This document shows positions 48,491 to 60,122 of a DNA stretch of 64,000 bases, one piece after another (the stretch's first letter is position 1; the number at the start of each line of letters is the position of its first letter). The translations under genes and the position numbers were made by a program. The DNA is from Rhinopomastus cyanomelas (taxonomy: Eukaryota; Chordata; Aves; Bucerotiformes; Rhinopomastidae). The notes below the pieces were generated by a model, which was given only the letters and a program-made list of their open reading frames with translations, did not search any database and was not told where the DNA came from. The DNA lies in contig VXBP01004455.1 in the NCBI GenBank assembly GCA_013400115.1, forward strand, positions 496,001 to 560,000, written 5' to 3'.

Positions 48491-48601
48491 GAATCTGTTC
48501 CTGCATGACTTGGTTTAGGTGATCCTGCTGTTGCAGAGGGATTGGACTAGATGAGCTTTCGAGGTCCCTTCCAATCCCTAATGATTCTATGATTCTATGA
48601 T
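48491..48601 (+). mobile_element. CR1 LINE (group B), 3' terminal 110 bp
   Basis: It begins at GTGAATCTGTTCCTGCATGA and contains TTAGGTGATCCTGCTGTTGC, GATTGGACTAGATGAGCTTT and GAGGTCCCTTCCAATCCCTA. It ends in ATGATTCTATGATTCTATGA. Short but little diverged. Confidence 0.93.
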
Positions 48602-50961
48602 CCTTCATAGATAAAATAAGGAAAGAGGGCCAAAATAAAAGAGATTAGAAATGCGAGGTAACCACATTCTACATGAGGAGATGGGACACAGCTGAACATC
48701 TCAAGAGAAGCAACTGAACCACTAGAAGTCCAAGAAGAGACTCATAATTTGCTAAAAAAGTAGCTGGTTGTTTGTATTGTCTCTTGTGTCCTGTTCCTTT
48801 TTCTCCTCTGAGTAAAAGACTGCTGCTTTTAGCTGCTTGAATCATCCCTTACAGGTGAACTACAACTTACTGAGTAATCAGAGATCTTCACTTACAATTC
48901 CTTTGTTTCTTGGTAGGGTTGAAGTCACCATTTGCTTGAGGCTTTCTGTAGATGCTGATGAACACTGAGCAGAAGAGTTATACAAATAATTCTGTATATA
49001 CTATTTGGCTTTAGTCACTGCAATTTCCACTCCATATATGTTTTGGCTGAACTGACTGTACAGACTATAAATTTTTACTGCATTGTAGCCTAAATCAGGC
49101 TTCTCATTCAGAGGGCAGAATAATGTGAGTTATACAGGCAGTGACCTAGGTCAAACATCTCAGCTGGAAGCTTTTTCTTTGTATGTCTTACACTCATTTG
49201 CCAACTTTAGTGTATTGCTAGTGCTAATATTGTCTTCTTTGCAGGGAAGAGAATCAAGCTAGATTTGGCTAACAACCATGATTTCTAGTTACCTGGAAAT
49301 TTGAGTTTAATTAAACTTTTAACATTATTTTGTTTCTGTCTGAATAAATTGATTTCTTTCCTTGCAGGACTATTGTTTGTGAACTCAAATTTGCTAGGAT
49401 CTTCTGGTCACTCCCTGTAGTTATGATTCCTTTTAGCCAATTGGACATGCACAGTCTCAGAGCACAGACCATCAGGAATACAGGTTTCTTTTTGTCATTC
49501 TTTGTCTTTAGAAGAGTACTGGAGACCTAAGACATGGGCTCAAATATAGCTCCATTGTGGTCCATACCATTCCATGTTTTGCAGATTTTCTGCCATGCTT
49601 TTGGCTCATACAATCTGATGTCCTGTAGACAGTGCCTGGGCTATTTACAAGAAACAAGGTGGGCAAGACCATGTTGAGGTGGAAGAGACCTTCACTGTGT
49701 AGACAAATGTGTCATGACACTTGGGACTGGAGAAAAGACCTTGTGCTTATTATTAAATCATAACCTCTCAGTCTTGTTTTGAATTTGCTGAGAGCTGCAA
49801 GATTCTTAAAGACCCAACAAAGTTTTTTAATGAAGCTTTGTGTCATTAGTCTCCCTACTTGAGCAATCATGAAGTATAACTATAAATACCTCTTTAAAGT
49901 CATTGGTCTCCTGTAGTGACTCTTGCTCTGCAGGTTCTGGAGCACAGTACATGGATAGCATACATCACTGCCAGTGAAATTAAGCACTCACAGCTGCTGT
50001 GCACCACTTATTAATCTGAATGCAGCAACACTATATAATTGGTATGGTGGTGATCCAAAGGGAAGATAGGTCATGAAATTCCCTACTGCTGTTTCTTGCT
50101 CTTTAGCTTGTGGTTTGATCAGCTAAGACACTTTATGCAGCAGTTTTAGGGAACAAAGTGAACAGGAAAGTTGTATCCAGCTGAAATTATAAATAAATAT
50201 GGTTAGGGAAGATGTGAATTTTCAAGTATGAAGGGTTTACTCTGAGATAGTCTTGCAAGAAGTACTACAGAATATCTAAAAAGCAAATGATCAAGACCTC
50301 AGTATTACATCTTGTGCAACAGCTGGCTCCTTCAGAAGCCAAGCATTCCTTCTCATCATGAGTAGGGCAACAGTTCATTTCACACAGAAGGAAATTCAGT
50401 CATTTACCAAATGACTGAATTCCAAGAACTGAGTCACCCAAACCTCTTGACCCTAAGGTCAAAAGTCATCAATGATAGCAGTGGCATGGTAGTTAATGGC
50501 TGTATTGCTCCTGCACGTCTGACTAGAAGTCACTGGTAGCTATGTTGGGTAATGAGGATAATATTTACCTAGATGAACTGAAGTGGCATACACAGCTCAC
50601 CTGGCAAACCCAGTAAAAATGTGTTTACATTTTTACTTCAGAAAAAGGAGGATGAACTGTTGTACATTGGGCTAAATGTATAGGCTGTGGATGTTGCATT
50701 TTGATGTATTAGAAGAATTCTTATTTAGAGATAATTTGTAAGGATAATTCAAAATATCAGGGAGGGTTTTTTGGTTTTTGCTATTTGCAAAAGTAATCCA
50801 ATCTCATTCTGCATTGCAAGGACTCTTCAAAATATGGCTAGAGGTGTTACTGAAGCTAAACATTCAACATTATATTGCTGTATAATGAAGTGATCAACAG
50901 TCAGCACTGCTGGTTCATTTGCATTTCAGCAGCAGGAAGATATCTAAACCTGTTCATGACA
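48602..50961. other. Unique sequence, no gene recognised
   Basis: About 2.4 kb without transposon or exon evidence. It contains the short palindrome at 50390-50423. Confidence 0.5.
50390..50423. repeat. Short palindrome, 15-bp arms
   Basis: GGAAATTCAGTCATTT and AAATGACTGAATTCC pair over 15 bp with one bulged A around a 3-base loop (ACC). It is a compact cruciform-forming sequence of unknown role. Confidence 0.8.
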
Positions 50962-51050
50962 TCATAGGATGGTTTAGGTTGGAAAGGACCTTAAAGATTG
51001 CCTAGTTTCAACCCCCTGCTGTGAGCAGTGAAACTAAAGTTGGTTTAGGT
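50962..51050 (-). mobile_element. CR1 LINE, short 3' fragment
   Basis: ATCATAGGATGGTTTAGGTT, GGAAAGGACCTTAAAGATTG, CCTAGTTTCAACCCCCTGCT: the complement of a CR1 3' end, about 90 bp long. Confidence 0.85.
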
Positions 51051-52299
51051 CACTTCTTCCTTCCAACACTTACACACAGAGCTGTAAGGCTTAGGAATGC
51101 AGAGGTGTGATAGATTCATTTGGAGTCAGCGTAAATAACTAAACAATTAGTTGCTTGAAATATGAATGCTGGTGCCTGATAGTTTTTCAAGTCTAGGCGT
51201 TGTAGCTTGTGAGATGAGTGGTTATGTTTAAGTTTAAAGGAATGCTGTGCTTGGCCCCAGATAATTTTGCATTGCTCTGATACCTGCGGTGGCAAGAAGT
51301 GCTCCTTTCAGTAGAACTTCAGTTGAGGTACCAGATTACAGGATAACGGGATCTTTATAACCGTTATGTGTTGGCTTTTGTTAAAGATCTTGAGTGGTTC
51401 AGGTTCTGTACATCTTACTCAAGATTACTTTTCATGGTCTGTTTTCCCTTGCTTATTTGAAATGTGTATCTGTTTTCCTGTTGGATTAAAAGGAAAACAA
51501 ATTACCTAGGTGAAGCACTGTTACTGTGTTGTCTGCCATCTTTCTAGTATTGGGACACAGTATTTCCTATAGAAGGATCATTTGCTCTGTGATCTTATCA
51601 GAGGCAAATCATTGTGGGAGTCACATCAACAACACATTCATCATCTGGGCATCTGGAAAGAGTGTTGTGTGAACAGTGCCTTGGGAATGCTGTTTGCTAT
51701 CTGTACAGGCTACTATTTTAATGCTTGTTATGCTGCTTCTTCCTGGCCCACACACATAGACACAACACATTTGCATTCATACCACACTCACTCCACGCTT
51801 CTTATTCCTGTTACAAATGCCTACAAACTCATTTCTGGCCTCTGTGTTGACTGTTATCAAATGGGCATAGTTGGAAAAAGAAAGAGCCCACATCAATAAC
51901 TCCAAATGATTTCACTGTGTGGGGCCCATGTCAGATTTAGAACAAGAAAGCGAGTTTAAGCCTTTGAAACATTTTCTTCCCTCAGGCAATGAAAGCACAT
52001 TGTTAAAACACCTATTGCACGGGTGTTTTAAAATATGTGTCCTCTTTGAAAACTTGCAGAGCACAACAGCTATGACAAGTAGTTGAATTTCCTCTTCTAT
52101 ATCCTATTCCCTTTTACAAGATCTATTGTTATCTAGGTTATAGCTAACTTTTTTAATCTTTCCTGGAATTTCAATCTTTCTGCCCTCCAATTATTTTAAC
52201 TGCCATCCTGTGAATCCCTTTGGCTAATATCTTTCTGATAAATTGACTACTACAGATGCCTTTGGTATTCCAGCTACAGTTGCTGAAGCGACATAACCA
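51051..52299. other. Unique sequence, no gene recognised
   Basis: About 1.2 kb. The 105-codon plus-strand frame at 51582-51899 has no recognisable domain. Confidence 0.5.
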
Positions 52300-52925
52300 T
52301 CACAGAATGGTAGGTATTGGAAGAGACCTCTGGAGCTCATCTAGCCCAACATCTCTGCTTAAGTAGGATCACCTAGGGAAGATTGCAAAAGAACATATGT
52401 AGACAGATTTTGAGTGTCTCCAGAGATGGAGATTCCACAACCTCTCTGGGCAGCCTTTGTCAGGGCTCTGTTATCCTCACCATAACAGATATTTTTCTAT
52501 GTTGATTTTTAACATCCTATGTTCAGGTTTATGCCAATTGCCTCTTGTCCTTTTTCTGAGAACCGCTGAGAAAACTCTGGTCCTGCTCTCCTGACACTCA
52601 GCACTGATCTCTTCTCCCTTCAGTCTCCTCCTCTCTAGGATAAACACAACCAGGTCTCTTAGCTTTTCTTTATAAGGAGCATAATCCAACCTCCCTGATC
52701 ATCTTAACAGCTCTACACTGGTCTCTTTCCAGTAGCATCCGGTGCTTCTTGAACTGAGGAGCCCAGAGCTGGGTGCAGATGTGACCTAACCAGGGCAGAG
52801 TAGAGGGGAGGATAACCTCCCAAGACCTATTTACCACACTCTTCTTGATGAACCCTAAGAGGACATTCTTGGCCACAATGGCATATTGGTGGGTCATAGT
52901 CACCCTGGACCATCAACATCCTTAG
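52300..52925 (-). mobile_element. CR1 LINE, old 630-bp copy
   Basis: The complement of a CR1 from its 3' end (ATCACAGAATGGTAGGTATT, GGAAGAGACCTCTGGAGCTC) through the GGGCAGCCTTTGTCAGGGCT block and coding region. It reaches the complement of the MSQQ-like segment at 52890. The minus strand encodes WLGHICTQLWAPQFKKHRML and LEERRRL-like fragments in several frames. It is diverged and 5' truncated. Confidence 0.9.
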
Positions 52926-53177
52926 GTTGTTTTCCCCCTACATACCTTTTATGTATTTGCCCTCAGCTGCATTGCACATGATATCTGTTCTTACAGTGCT
53001 TTGTCATCAGACTGCACAAAGCCTCTGTGAATATATTCCCTCATTGGGACTTGCTAAGTTTCACTGCTCTGGCCAGTGTCTGGGTTATGTATTATTTTTG
53101 ATTCTCCTAGTGGATCTCACCTTGTTAGTTTATCCTCACTCTTTTATGAATCTGCCTCCCTTCATTTATTATCAGCC

Positions 53178-53349
53178 ACAGCATCACAGAACATTAGGGT
53201 CCTCGAAAGATGGTCCAGTCCAACCTCCCTATCACAGCAGGATCACTTAGACCAAGTCCAGGTGGGTTTTAAACGTCTCCAGAGAAGGAGACTCCACAAC
53301 CTCCCCTAGGCAGCCCCCTCCAGCTCCCTAACACCCTCACTGGGAAGAA
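53178..53349 (-). mobile_element. CR1 LINE (group B), 3' terminal piece
   Basis: ATCACAGAACATTAGGGTCC, TCGAAAGATGGTCCAGTCCA, CACAGCAGGATCACTTAGAC and GTCTCCAGAGAAGGAGACTC, ending at CACTGGGAAGAAGTT. A group A CR1 tail begins at 53353. The 5' continuation is not found beyond 54880. Confidence 0.9.
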
Positions 53350-53352
53350 GTT

Positions 53353-54880
53353 ATAGAATCAGTCAAGGTTGGAAGGGACCACAGGATCATCCAGTTCCAA
53401 CCCCCCTGCCACGGGCAGGGACACTCCACCCTAGATCAGGCTGGCCAGAGCCTCATCCAGCCCATCCTTAACCACCTCCAGGGCAACCCATTCCAGGCTC
53501 TCAACGCTCTCAAGGTGAAGAACGTTCTCTTAACATCCAGTCCAAACCTACCCATCTCCAGCTTTGCTCCATTCCCCCTAGACCTAAAAAGCCCCTCCCC
53601 AGCTATTTTGTAGGCCCCCTTCAGATTCTGGAAGGCCACAATAAGGTCACCTTGGAGCCTTCTCTTCTCCAGACTGAACAGCCCCCACTCTCTCAGTCTG
53701 GCCTCACAGGAGAGGTGCTCCAGCCCTTTGATCATCCTTGTGGCCCTCCTCTGCACTCGCTCCAGCATCTCCACATGCCTCCTCTAATAAGGGCTCCAGT
53801 ACTGGACGCAGTACTCCTCCAGGTGGGGTCTCACCAGAGTGGAGCAGAGTGGGAAAATCACCTCCCTCGACCTGCTGGCCACACTTCTGATGCAGCCCAG
53901 GATCCGGTTTGCCTTCTGGGCTGCAAGTTCACACTGCTGGCTCATGTTGAGCTTTTGGTCTACAAGCACCCCCAAGTCTCTCTTGTCACGGCCACTCTCC
54001 AGCCAGTCACTGTCCAGCCTGTATTTCTGCTTAGGATTGCCTTGACCCAGATGCAGGACTTTACACTTGGTGTTGTTGAACCCCATCAGGTTGGCTTGTG
54101 TCCACCTCTCCAGCCTGTCCAGATCCCTCTGGATGGCATCCCTTCCCTCCAGCGTGTCTGCTGCACCACACAGCTTGGTGTTATCAACAAACTTGCTGAG
54201 GGTGTATTCAAAGCCTGTGTCCACGTCACACGACAAAGATGTTGAACAAGACTGGTCCCAGGACTGATCCCTGAGGGACTCTGCTTGTCACTGGCCTCCA
54301 CTTGGACATGGATCCATCGACAGCCACTCTCTGGGTGTGGCCATCAGCCAGTTCTTTACCCATCTAGTGGTCCACCCATCAAAGCCATGGAGCTTGGAGA
54401 CCAGAATGTGGTGCGGGACAGTGTCAAAGGCTTTGCTCAGGTCCAGCTAAATGACATCAGGCACCTGCCCCTCATCCATTAATGTTGTGACCTGTTCATA
54501 GAAGGCCACCAGGTTTGTCAGGCAGGATTTGCCCTTGGTGAAGCCATGCTGATTGTACCCAATCACCTCTTCACTAGTCTCCTGTCTCAGTAGTGCCTCC
54601 AGGAGGATCTGCTCCATGATCTTACCGGGCACAGAGGTGAGACTGGCTGGCCTGTAGTTCCCTGGCTCCTCCTTCCTACCCTTTTTGAAAATAGGAATGA
54701 TGTTTCCCCTTTTCCAGTCAGTGGGGACTTCACCAGACTGCCATGACTTTTGGAATATAATAGAGAGGGGTTTAGCAACCTCATCTGCCAGTTCTCTCAG
54801 TACCTGTGGGTGTATCCCGTCGGGTCCCATGGACTTGAACACTTTCAGGTTTTTCAGTTTCTTCAGTCCTATTATATAAG
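53353..54880 (-). mobile_element. CR1 LINE (group A), 1.53 kb
   Basis: The longest uninterrupted group A copy. The plus strand starts ATAGAATCAGTCAAGGTTGG (3' tail and UTR complement) and runs through the whole RT to the KKLKNLKVFKSMGPDG segment at about 54875, where it is 5' truncated. It serves as the internal reference showing what is missing at the N in the 6-kb copy. Confidence 0.95.
53436..54842 (-). pseudogene. CR1 RT and C-terminal region, broken
   Basis: From 54842 the minus strand encodes FKSMGPDGIHPQVLRELADE, KPLSIIFQKSWQSGEVPTDW, IIPIFKKGRKEEPGNYRPAS, NQHGFTKGKSCLTNLVAFYE and GQVPDVI, followed by an in-frame TAG where the family has Tyr-Leu-Asp. After further frame breaks come SKFVDNTKL (54180-54188, FADD changed to FVDN), KCKVLHLGQGNP, LDSDWLESGRDKRDLGVL, LNMSQQCELAAQKANRILG, SREVIFPLCSTLVRPHLEEY, MLERVQRRATRMIKGLEHLS and the RALRAWNGLP block. 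Stops, frameshifts and loss of the second catalytic Asp make it non-functional. LINE RT normally copies the element's own RNA at the nicked target. Confidence 0.92.
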
Positions 54881-55852
54881 TTCAAAAATAATTTAATAAA
54901 TATACTTTCATTTCATGATTTGTGTTAAAGTAGCAGTGGTACAAAGTCAACTAAAATTTTCTCACAAGTGAGAGATTGTGGTCTGCAGGTGCCAGACCCC
55001 AAGCCGTCCCAGGATGGCAAACTCTTTACAGCATAGCCATATCGTTTAAGTTGTGCAGAACCCTTGCATTATCCCCACTAAGAGACAAGAAATTACAGCT
55101 TGGATTATTTTTACTTGGAAATGATATCTTGCAGCAGAGGAGAATAAGTGAAAGAGGTGCCTGGATTAAAACTTTGTGGCTAAACTGGCTTGCTGTTTGT
55201 ATTATCTCCACTTCCATTTCTTTCCCATCCAATCAATCACCACCATCTTTATCAGTAATGGAGCTGTTTACCTTGGTGAAGTGCTGAATTCAGAGTTACG
55301 GCTTTGAAGAAAAAAGTTGTTTGAAGAAAAATAGCATTTGATTTTTCCCTTGTTTGCAGTGACATTAATGTCTGTGAGTCCCCTGAGAAATGTTTATGCA
55401 TAGACCAGAGACAATAGTAGGTAGAATATTATAATATGCTTCCTCTTGCTCAGCCCTAATAAAGCATGTCCTAGACTCTTCACATGTCCATTTAAAACAA
55501 ACCACCACACATTATTAATTCTTATGTTTTTTGTTTTTATTCTTGGAATTGTGAAGATCTATTTGTCAACACTATTGGTACAGATAGAATAAAAGTGATC
55601 TACCTGGTTGGAAGCTCTATTAGAAATGCAATAAAATTGTATTAAAATTTGAGTAAATGGATGTATATAAAATGAAGTAAAAGTTGTGGATTTTATTATT
55701 TTTTAGTTTGTTTAGGTTAGGTTTACATAGTAGTAAAATCTGGAACCAGAATCCTTCTAGAAGACATGAAGTAGATCGGCTGATTTTGAGTGTCAAGGGT
55801 GTCAGAAAACTGTCAAGTGAACTGTTTTTGGCAGCAGCTTAAGGTAGCCTAT
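54881..55852. other. Unique AT-rich sequence, no gene recognised
   Basis: About 1 kb between a CR1 and an LTR-like element. Nothing identifiable. Confidence 0.5.
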
Positions 55853-56620
55853 TGTGATGGTCCACACAGGGTAGACTTGTGTGGGTTCTTTTACTGTGAT
55901 CTTGACGTGCAAAACGCAAAAGCAAGGCGACCGCGCCAGGAGGTTACACTGCAATTCAACAGTGCAATTTTATTGTTTCCCCTGTAAAGTGGCATGCAAT
56001 AAAAAGACAAGTGTGATGGAAAAAAAGAGAAAGAGTAAAGTAAAGAGAAGTACAACGTGGAAAGGGGATTTTAGCTATCACTGCAGGGTTCCAGGCAGAG
56101 TTCATCTGCCTTCTGATTTTCCAGGCATCATTCCACCGGTCTTCCGACCTTCCAGGCAATTCTTGGTGGGCAAAGCTTCCAAGAGCTTTCCCAAAACTTG
56201 CCATCCACTTGCAAGCTTGCCACGCTCCTGCAGGCTTGCCACGCCAGGCTTGTTGCACTCGGTGTGCTGCGTGCCGCATAATGCTCGTGGCGCTGTGCCC
56301 CGTTTGGTTGCTAAGGAGCCATCTTTTATACCAAGCAAAAAGCCTTGCTTGCCAATCTCTGGAGCTCTACCAATCTCTGCCTTCTTGAGCCAGGGTCTCC
56401 CTGGGGGGTGAGTGGCTTTTGGCCAGGAGGCGTGTTTTGGTATTACAATGAGCAAAGTCTACCTGAAGTCTTAATGGATTTCTTCACCAATGTCAAGGTG
56501 GTCCTTGGTGATCAATCTTCCTTGACACTCTAATATTATCTGTTCCGCGCCAGGTAGTGGGGAAATAGCACCACGCAATGAACTGTGTGACGTAGGTGTT
56601 CCTGGCTTTTTCTGCTACAG
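55853..56620 (-). mobile_element. Endogenous retrovirus LTR-like element
   Basis: A GC- and CpG-richer island in AT-rich DNA. On the minus strand it has a TATA box (GGTATAAAAGATGG, core 56324-56330), a GC-rich leader and AATAAA (plus-strand TTTATT 55969-55974) about 350 bases downstream. About 115 further bases end at ...CCATCACA (55853). This order of U3 promoter, R with poly(A) signal, and U5 is that of an LTR. The 5' end is either TGTAATACC at 56447, which pairs partly with the other end, or TGTAGCAG near 56620, since CpGs and a TGACGTA motif continue that far. No matching target-site duplication was found. A 15-bp near-repeat (GCAAGCTTGCCACGC/GCAGGCTTGCCACGC) lies inside. Confidence 0.5.
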
Positions 56621-57237
56621 TGGTTTGATCAGTTTTGGGTACCTTCTTGTACCTTAGCCTCCAGTTCTGTACCTTTATTGTCCCAGTCCATGATGACTAA
56701 GTTGAGGCAATTCTGGCCAACTCTTACACCTATTTGTATGGCTGTTAGTGGGAAATGATGTAAATGTGGAAGAATTAACGGTACACCGTTAGAATGAAAT
56801 ATTTCATGAGATGAACACACACGTATGCAGGGTCTAAATAAATATGTAAATTGCATGGTATGGATTGTAAAAGAACAGTCTTTGAAGGTCTCCCCAAGGT
56901 ATTCTTTTCAACACTTGTTCTTTTGGCTTGTTCTGTCAGGCTGAGGAAACTGTGAATACGAAAAACATAAACTGCCAGGCCAATTTTACTTTCAAGACTG
57001 CTTGTTTGGTTGCAATGAAAAAGTCAACTTTGCTTTTTAATTTGCTTTTTTGGGTAATATTAATAACATAACTGAGTGGAAAACAAATCAAACAAAGGTC
57101 GCAGGTATCAAGTGTGTGTTATGCAAACTCAATCTCTTCTATGGCCAACAGATCAGAGAAACTATAATAGTTCCTGAATCAGATTCTTCCCACAAGCAAA
57201 ACAATCACACAAAAATATTCTTGACCCACACTGCAGG
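56621..57237. other. Possible retroviral internal flank, unassigned
   Basis: If the neighbouring LTR is a 3' LTR in minus orientation, the coding end of a provirus would lie here. The minus-strand frame at 56629-56856 is not one I can assign to a retroviral protein. Confidence 0.3.
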
Positions 57238-57298
57238 CTCCCCTTCCCCTTCCCATCTCCTCTTCTCTCCCTCTCCTCCCCCTCTTCTCCCTTCTCCT
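57238..57298 (+). repeat. Homopyrimidine tract, 61 bp
   Basis: Only C and T apart from one A at 57255, in CCCCTTCCCCTTCCC and CTCTCCCTCTCCTCCCCCTC-like runs. Such tracts can form triplex (H-DNA) structures. Confidence 0.9.
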
Positions 57299-58374
57299 GA
57301 CTCTATCTCCTGCAATGTCAGAATATATTAACTGGTGTCGCACCAACTACCTATCCTCTCACCTTCTGCTGACTGCTAAGTTGTTTATAAAAGAACATTT
57401 CTCTCTGCATATAATATATAAGCTTTGGAAAGGAGAGGAATATATTAAGCACACAGAAGAGATAGAGAGCATTCTCATGTTTCATAGGTCTTGGTGTGAA
57501 ATCAAGGGAAGCTAGTGGCAGGAAAAAGAATTCAATAACTTTAAAGCTTTTTTGAAGTGATCTCTTCAAAGCCCCCTTTTTAAAGCATTTTATTGTACAA
57601 CCCTTAAGCTTGAAGATGCAAATCCAAGCATGATATTGTATCACTCAGGAAATTGCACAGGTTAAATCTGCTGTGAATGACCAAGCAGGCTGAGATGCAT
57701 CTTAGCTGCTGTCTATGCAAGCTATTTAGTTGCTCTTATCAGTTGGAGAGAATCAGATGAAGAAAATTGTTCATTATGTCCTAAGCTGGACAAGGTGGCT
57801 GGGGTCATATTTTGAAAGTGCACTCTGTCCTTTAAATACAAACTACTTACTAGTTTTCAGATGTCTGAAGTCAAGTTGATGGAATCCACTAGCAGCGATA
57901 CGCTGCTAATCCCTGAACGTTCCACTGCAGAATAAATGAAACTAGATCTAAATCTCCTATTCCATCCTTTTAAAGATATCCAGGGCATAGGAGTGGAAAA
58001 GCATGCTTTATGAGCAAATCCACACCAATAATGTGGAAGATGGAAGAGAGTTCATTTCACACGATGTATGTACTCAGCTCCCTAAATCTTTAAATTACCT
58101 CTAAGTCGTTCTGGACTCCATTTCATAAACAGCTATTCATTAGACTGGAAATACTATGACATTAAAAAGTTTTGAAGACAAGATTTATTTCAAATGTGAA
58201 TTTGGGATGTGAATTCTGGAAATGTTGGTTGGTCACTAAAGAGTATCTAGTTTTTACTTCTTCTATGTGGTTATAACTTTTCTTTCTGAATAGAGAAGAA
58301 GGAAAGCCAAAAGAATCAGAATTAACTCCATCCCTCCCAGAATTTTCTTTCTCAAGAAGTGAATTAGCACTCAT
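57299..58374. other. Unique AT-rich sequence, no gene recognised
   Basis: About 1.1 kb, nothing identifiable. Confidence 0.5.
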
Positions 58375-58420
58375 AGAATCATAAAGTCATTTAGGTTGGA
58401 AAAGACTGTTAAGAATATAG
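58375..58420 (-). mobile_element. CR1 LINE, 3' tip
   Basis: CATAGAATCATAAAGTCATT then TAGGTTGGAAAAGACTGTTA is the complement of a CR1 tail and UTR start. Under 50 bp. Confidence 0.7.
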
Positions 58421-59911
58421 CAGTGAGAATGGTCTCAGTCCAAGGTAAATTGCCTTTGCAAAATGTTTAATCGTTTTAATGCAACTTTTTACATTACTGA
58501 AATAAAGGAATTAGAAGTAATGTTACCTATACGTTATCTAATTTTAATGTCTGAGACAAAGGAAGATAGTTCTGAAAATAATTGGTCAGTTATTAAGTTA
58601 ATAAAGAGAAGATTTGGTGTCACTGTAAGACAAGTCATCTTGAAAAAGTAGAAACTGGTAGAATCAGGCTCTGTTTTGTGGACTACCACTTCAGCTCTTC
58701 TGCCAGTTTTTGGACTCCTTTCCTGCAGAGCAGGAAGTATCAACTAGTCTGTTTGTGACAATTTGTCTAGCATTCACATAGTGTCATGGCACAGAAGTGT
58801 CTGTATAACAAGTTAGGAAATACCACTATGGCTTTCTGCAGTGTGGTGTTTTCACAGGCAAACTGGGTGCTAATGGGTTCCCCCTGGACAACTGGGTCAT
58901 TGAAATATTTTTATTGTCATGCATTTCTGTTATAGAAATTGACTACTGTGATAGAAGTAGGACTGCAGTGCTGCAGAGCAGAAAGAAAAGGCTCTTGTCT
59001 GAGCAGTAATTTTAGAGGATTTATCTTCAGTTCCTTGCAAAGTTGCCCCCTAAACAAGTTATCTGATTCTCTTCCTCAAGGACATTCCACCAACTAGAAG
59101 AAATAATCAGCTGGTCTGTCTAAAATACATAGGGCAACCAATCAGTACGGGGAAAACCAGTCAGCAAAATCTTCTGGTCCCTGTTAAAAACACACCAGTC
59201 AAAAACCACACCCACTTAAGCAGAGAAATTGCCCCATGGATTTTTTTGCTCTGTTCCAGCTATCGTCATGTCCTCTTGCACACAAGAATAGCTATTGGCT
59301 GTTGTCTATATATATGTTACTGTCACTGGACCTTACTCAGTTCAGTAAAAAGACATTTTTATTAACAGAAACAAATGTTTTTCATTATTAAGTTTCAGCC
59401 AGCTGCACAGCAGTGCTGCTTTTGTGCATTCCAGCATCAGGAGCTTTCTACTAATAGTCGACATCACATGCTGGATGAAAACCAGAATGCTATATGATGT
59501 GACTTCCTTCTGAAGAACACATATTTATTCTGAACAGTAAAGATTGAGAAAAAGCCACACTTATAGAATAATTTCATTTTCCACCTTTTTTGGATGAAAA
59601 CTAGCAATCACAGTTCTCTGACTTCTGTCTCTGTATTTTTTACATTGTTAGAATCAAGTAGCTTTTCTGATGTTGATGTTATAATTTGAGGAAGGACACA
59701 AATACATTATTTGCAGATGGTGTATTCTATTGTGCACTAATTGATATTAGGAGCCCTGACATATAATGATAACAGGCAATGATGTTGACATTAAACATAC
59801 AAAATTTTTACAAAACCTGAGATGAATAATGACAATCAGGGACAAGGAACAACGCCCTATACTTTACTGTACACAGAACTTGTCAGTAATGAGTAATGAG
59901 TAATGGTTTGT
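58421..59911. other. Unique AT-rich sequence, no gene recognised
   Basis: About 1.5 kb. It ends with a 7-bp unit repeated three times (AGTAATG at 59885-59904). No gene was seen. Confidence 0.5.
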
Positions 59912-60122
59912 CTTGGAAGACACCATTAAAGGTCTTCTAGTATAACCTCCCTGCAGTAAGAAGAAAAATCTTCAAATAGGCCTGGTTTTGCAGACCCTGT
60001 CCAGTCTGAACTTGAGTGTCTCTAGTGTCTCCAGGGATGGAGCATCCACAACCTCTCTGAGCAACACGGGCCAGTGTCTCAACACTCTCAGTGTAAAAAA
60101 ATTTCTTCCTGAAATTTAATCT
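59912..60122 (-). mobile_element. CR1 LINE, old 3' terminal piece
   Basis: TTGGAAGACACCATTAAAGG, TCTTCTAGTATAACCTCCCT, GTCTCCAGGGATGGAGCATC and AAAAATTTCTTCCTGAAATT are the complement of a diverged CR1 3' end. It abuts the tail of a younger, longer CR1 at 60123 and has no continuation beyond it. Confidence 0.85.

Noticed and set aside
55881..56411. 176-codon plus-strand open frame
   Set aside because: It lies antisense within the LTR-like element. Its length comes from the high GC and lack of stops, and it shows no domain.
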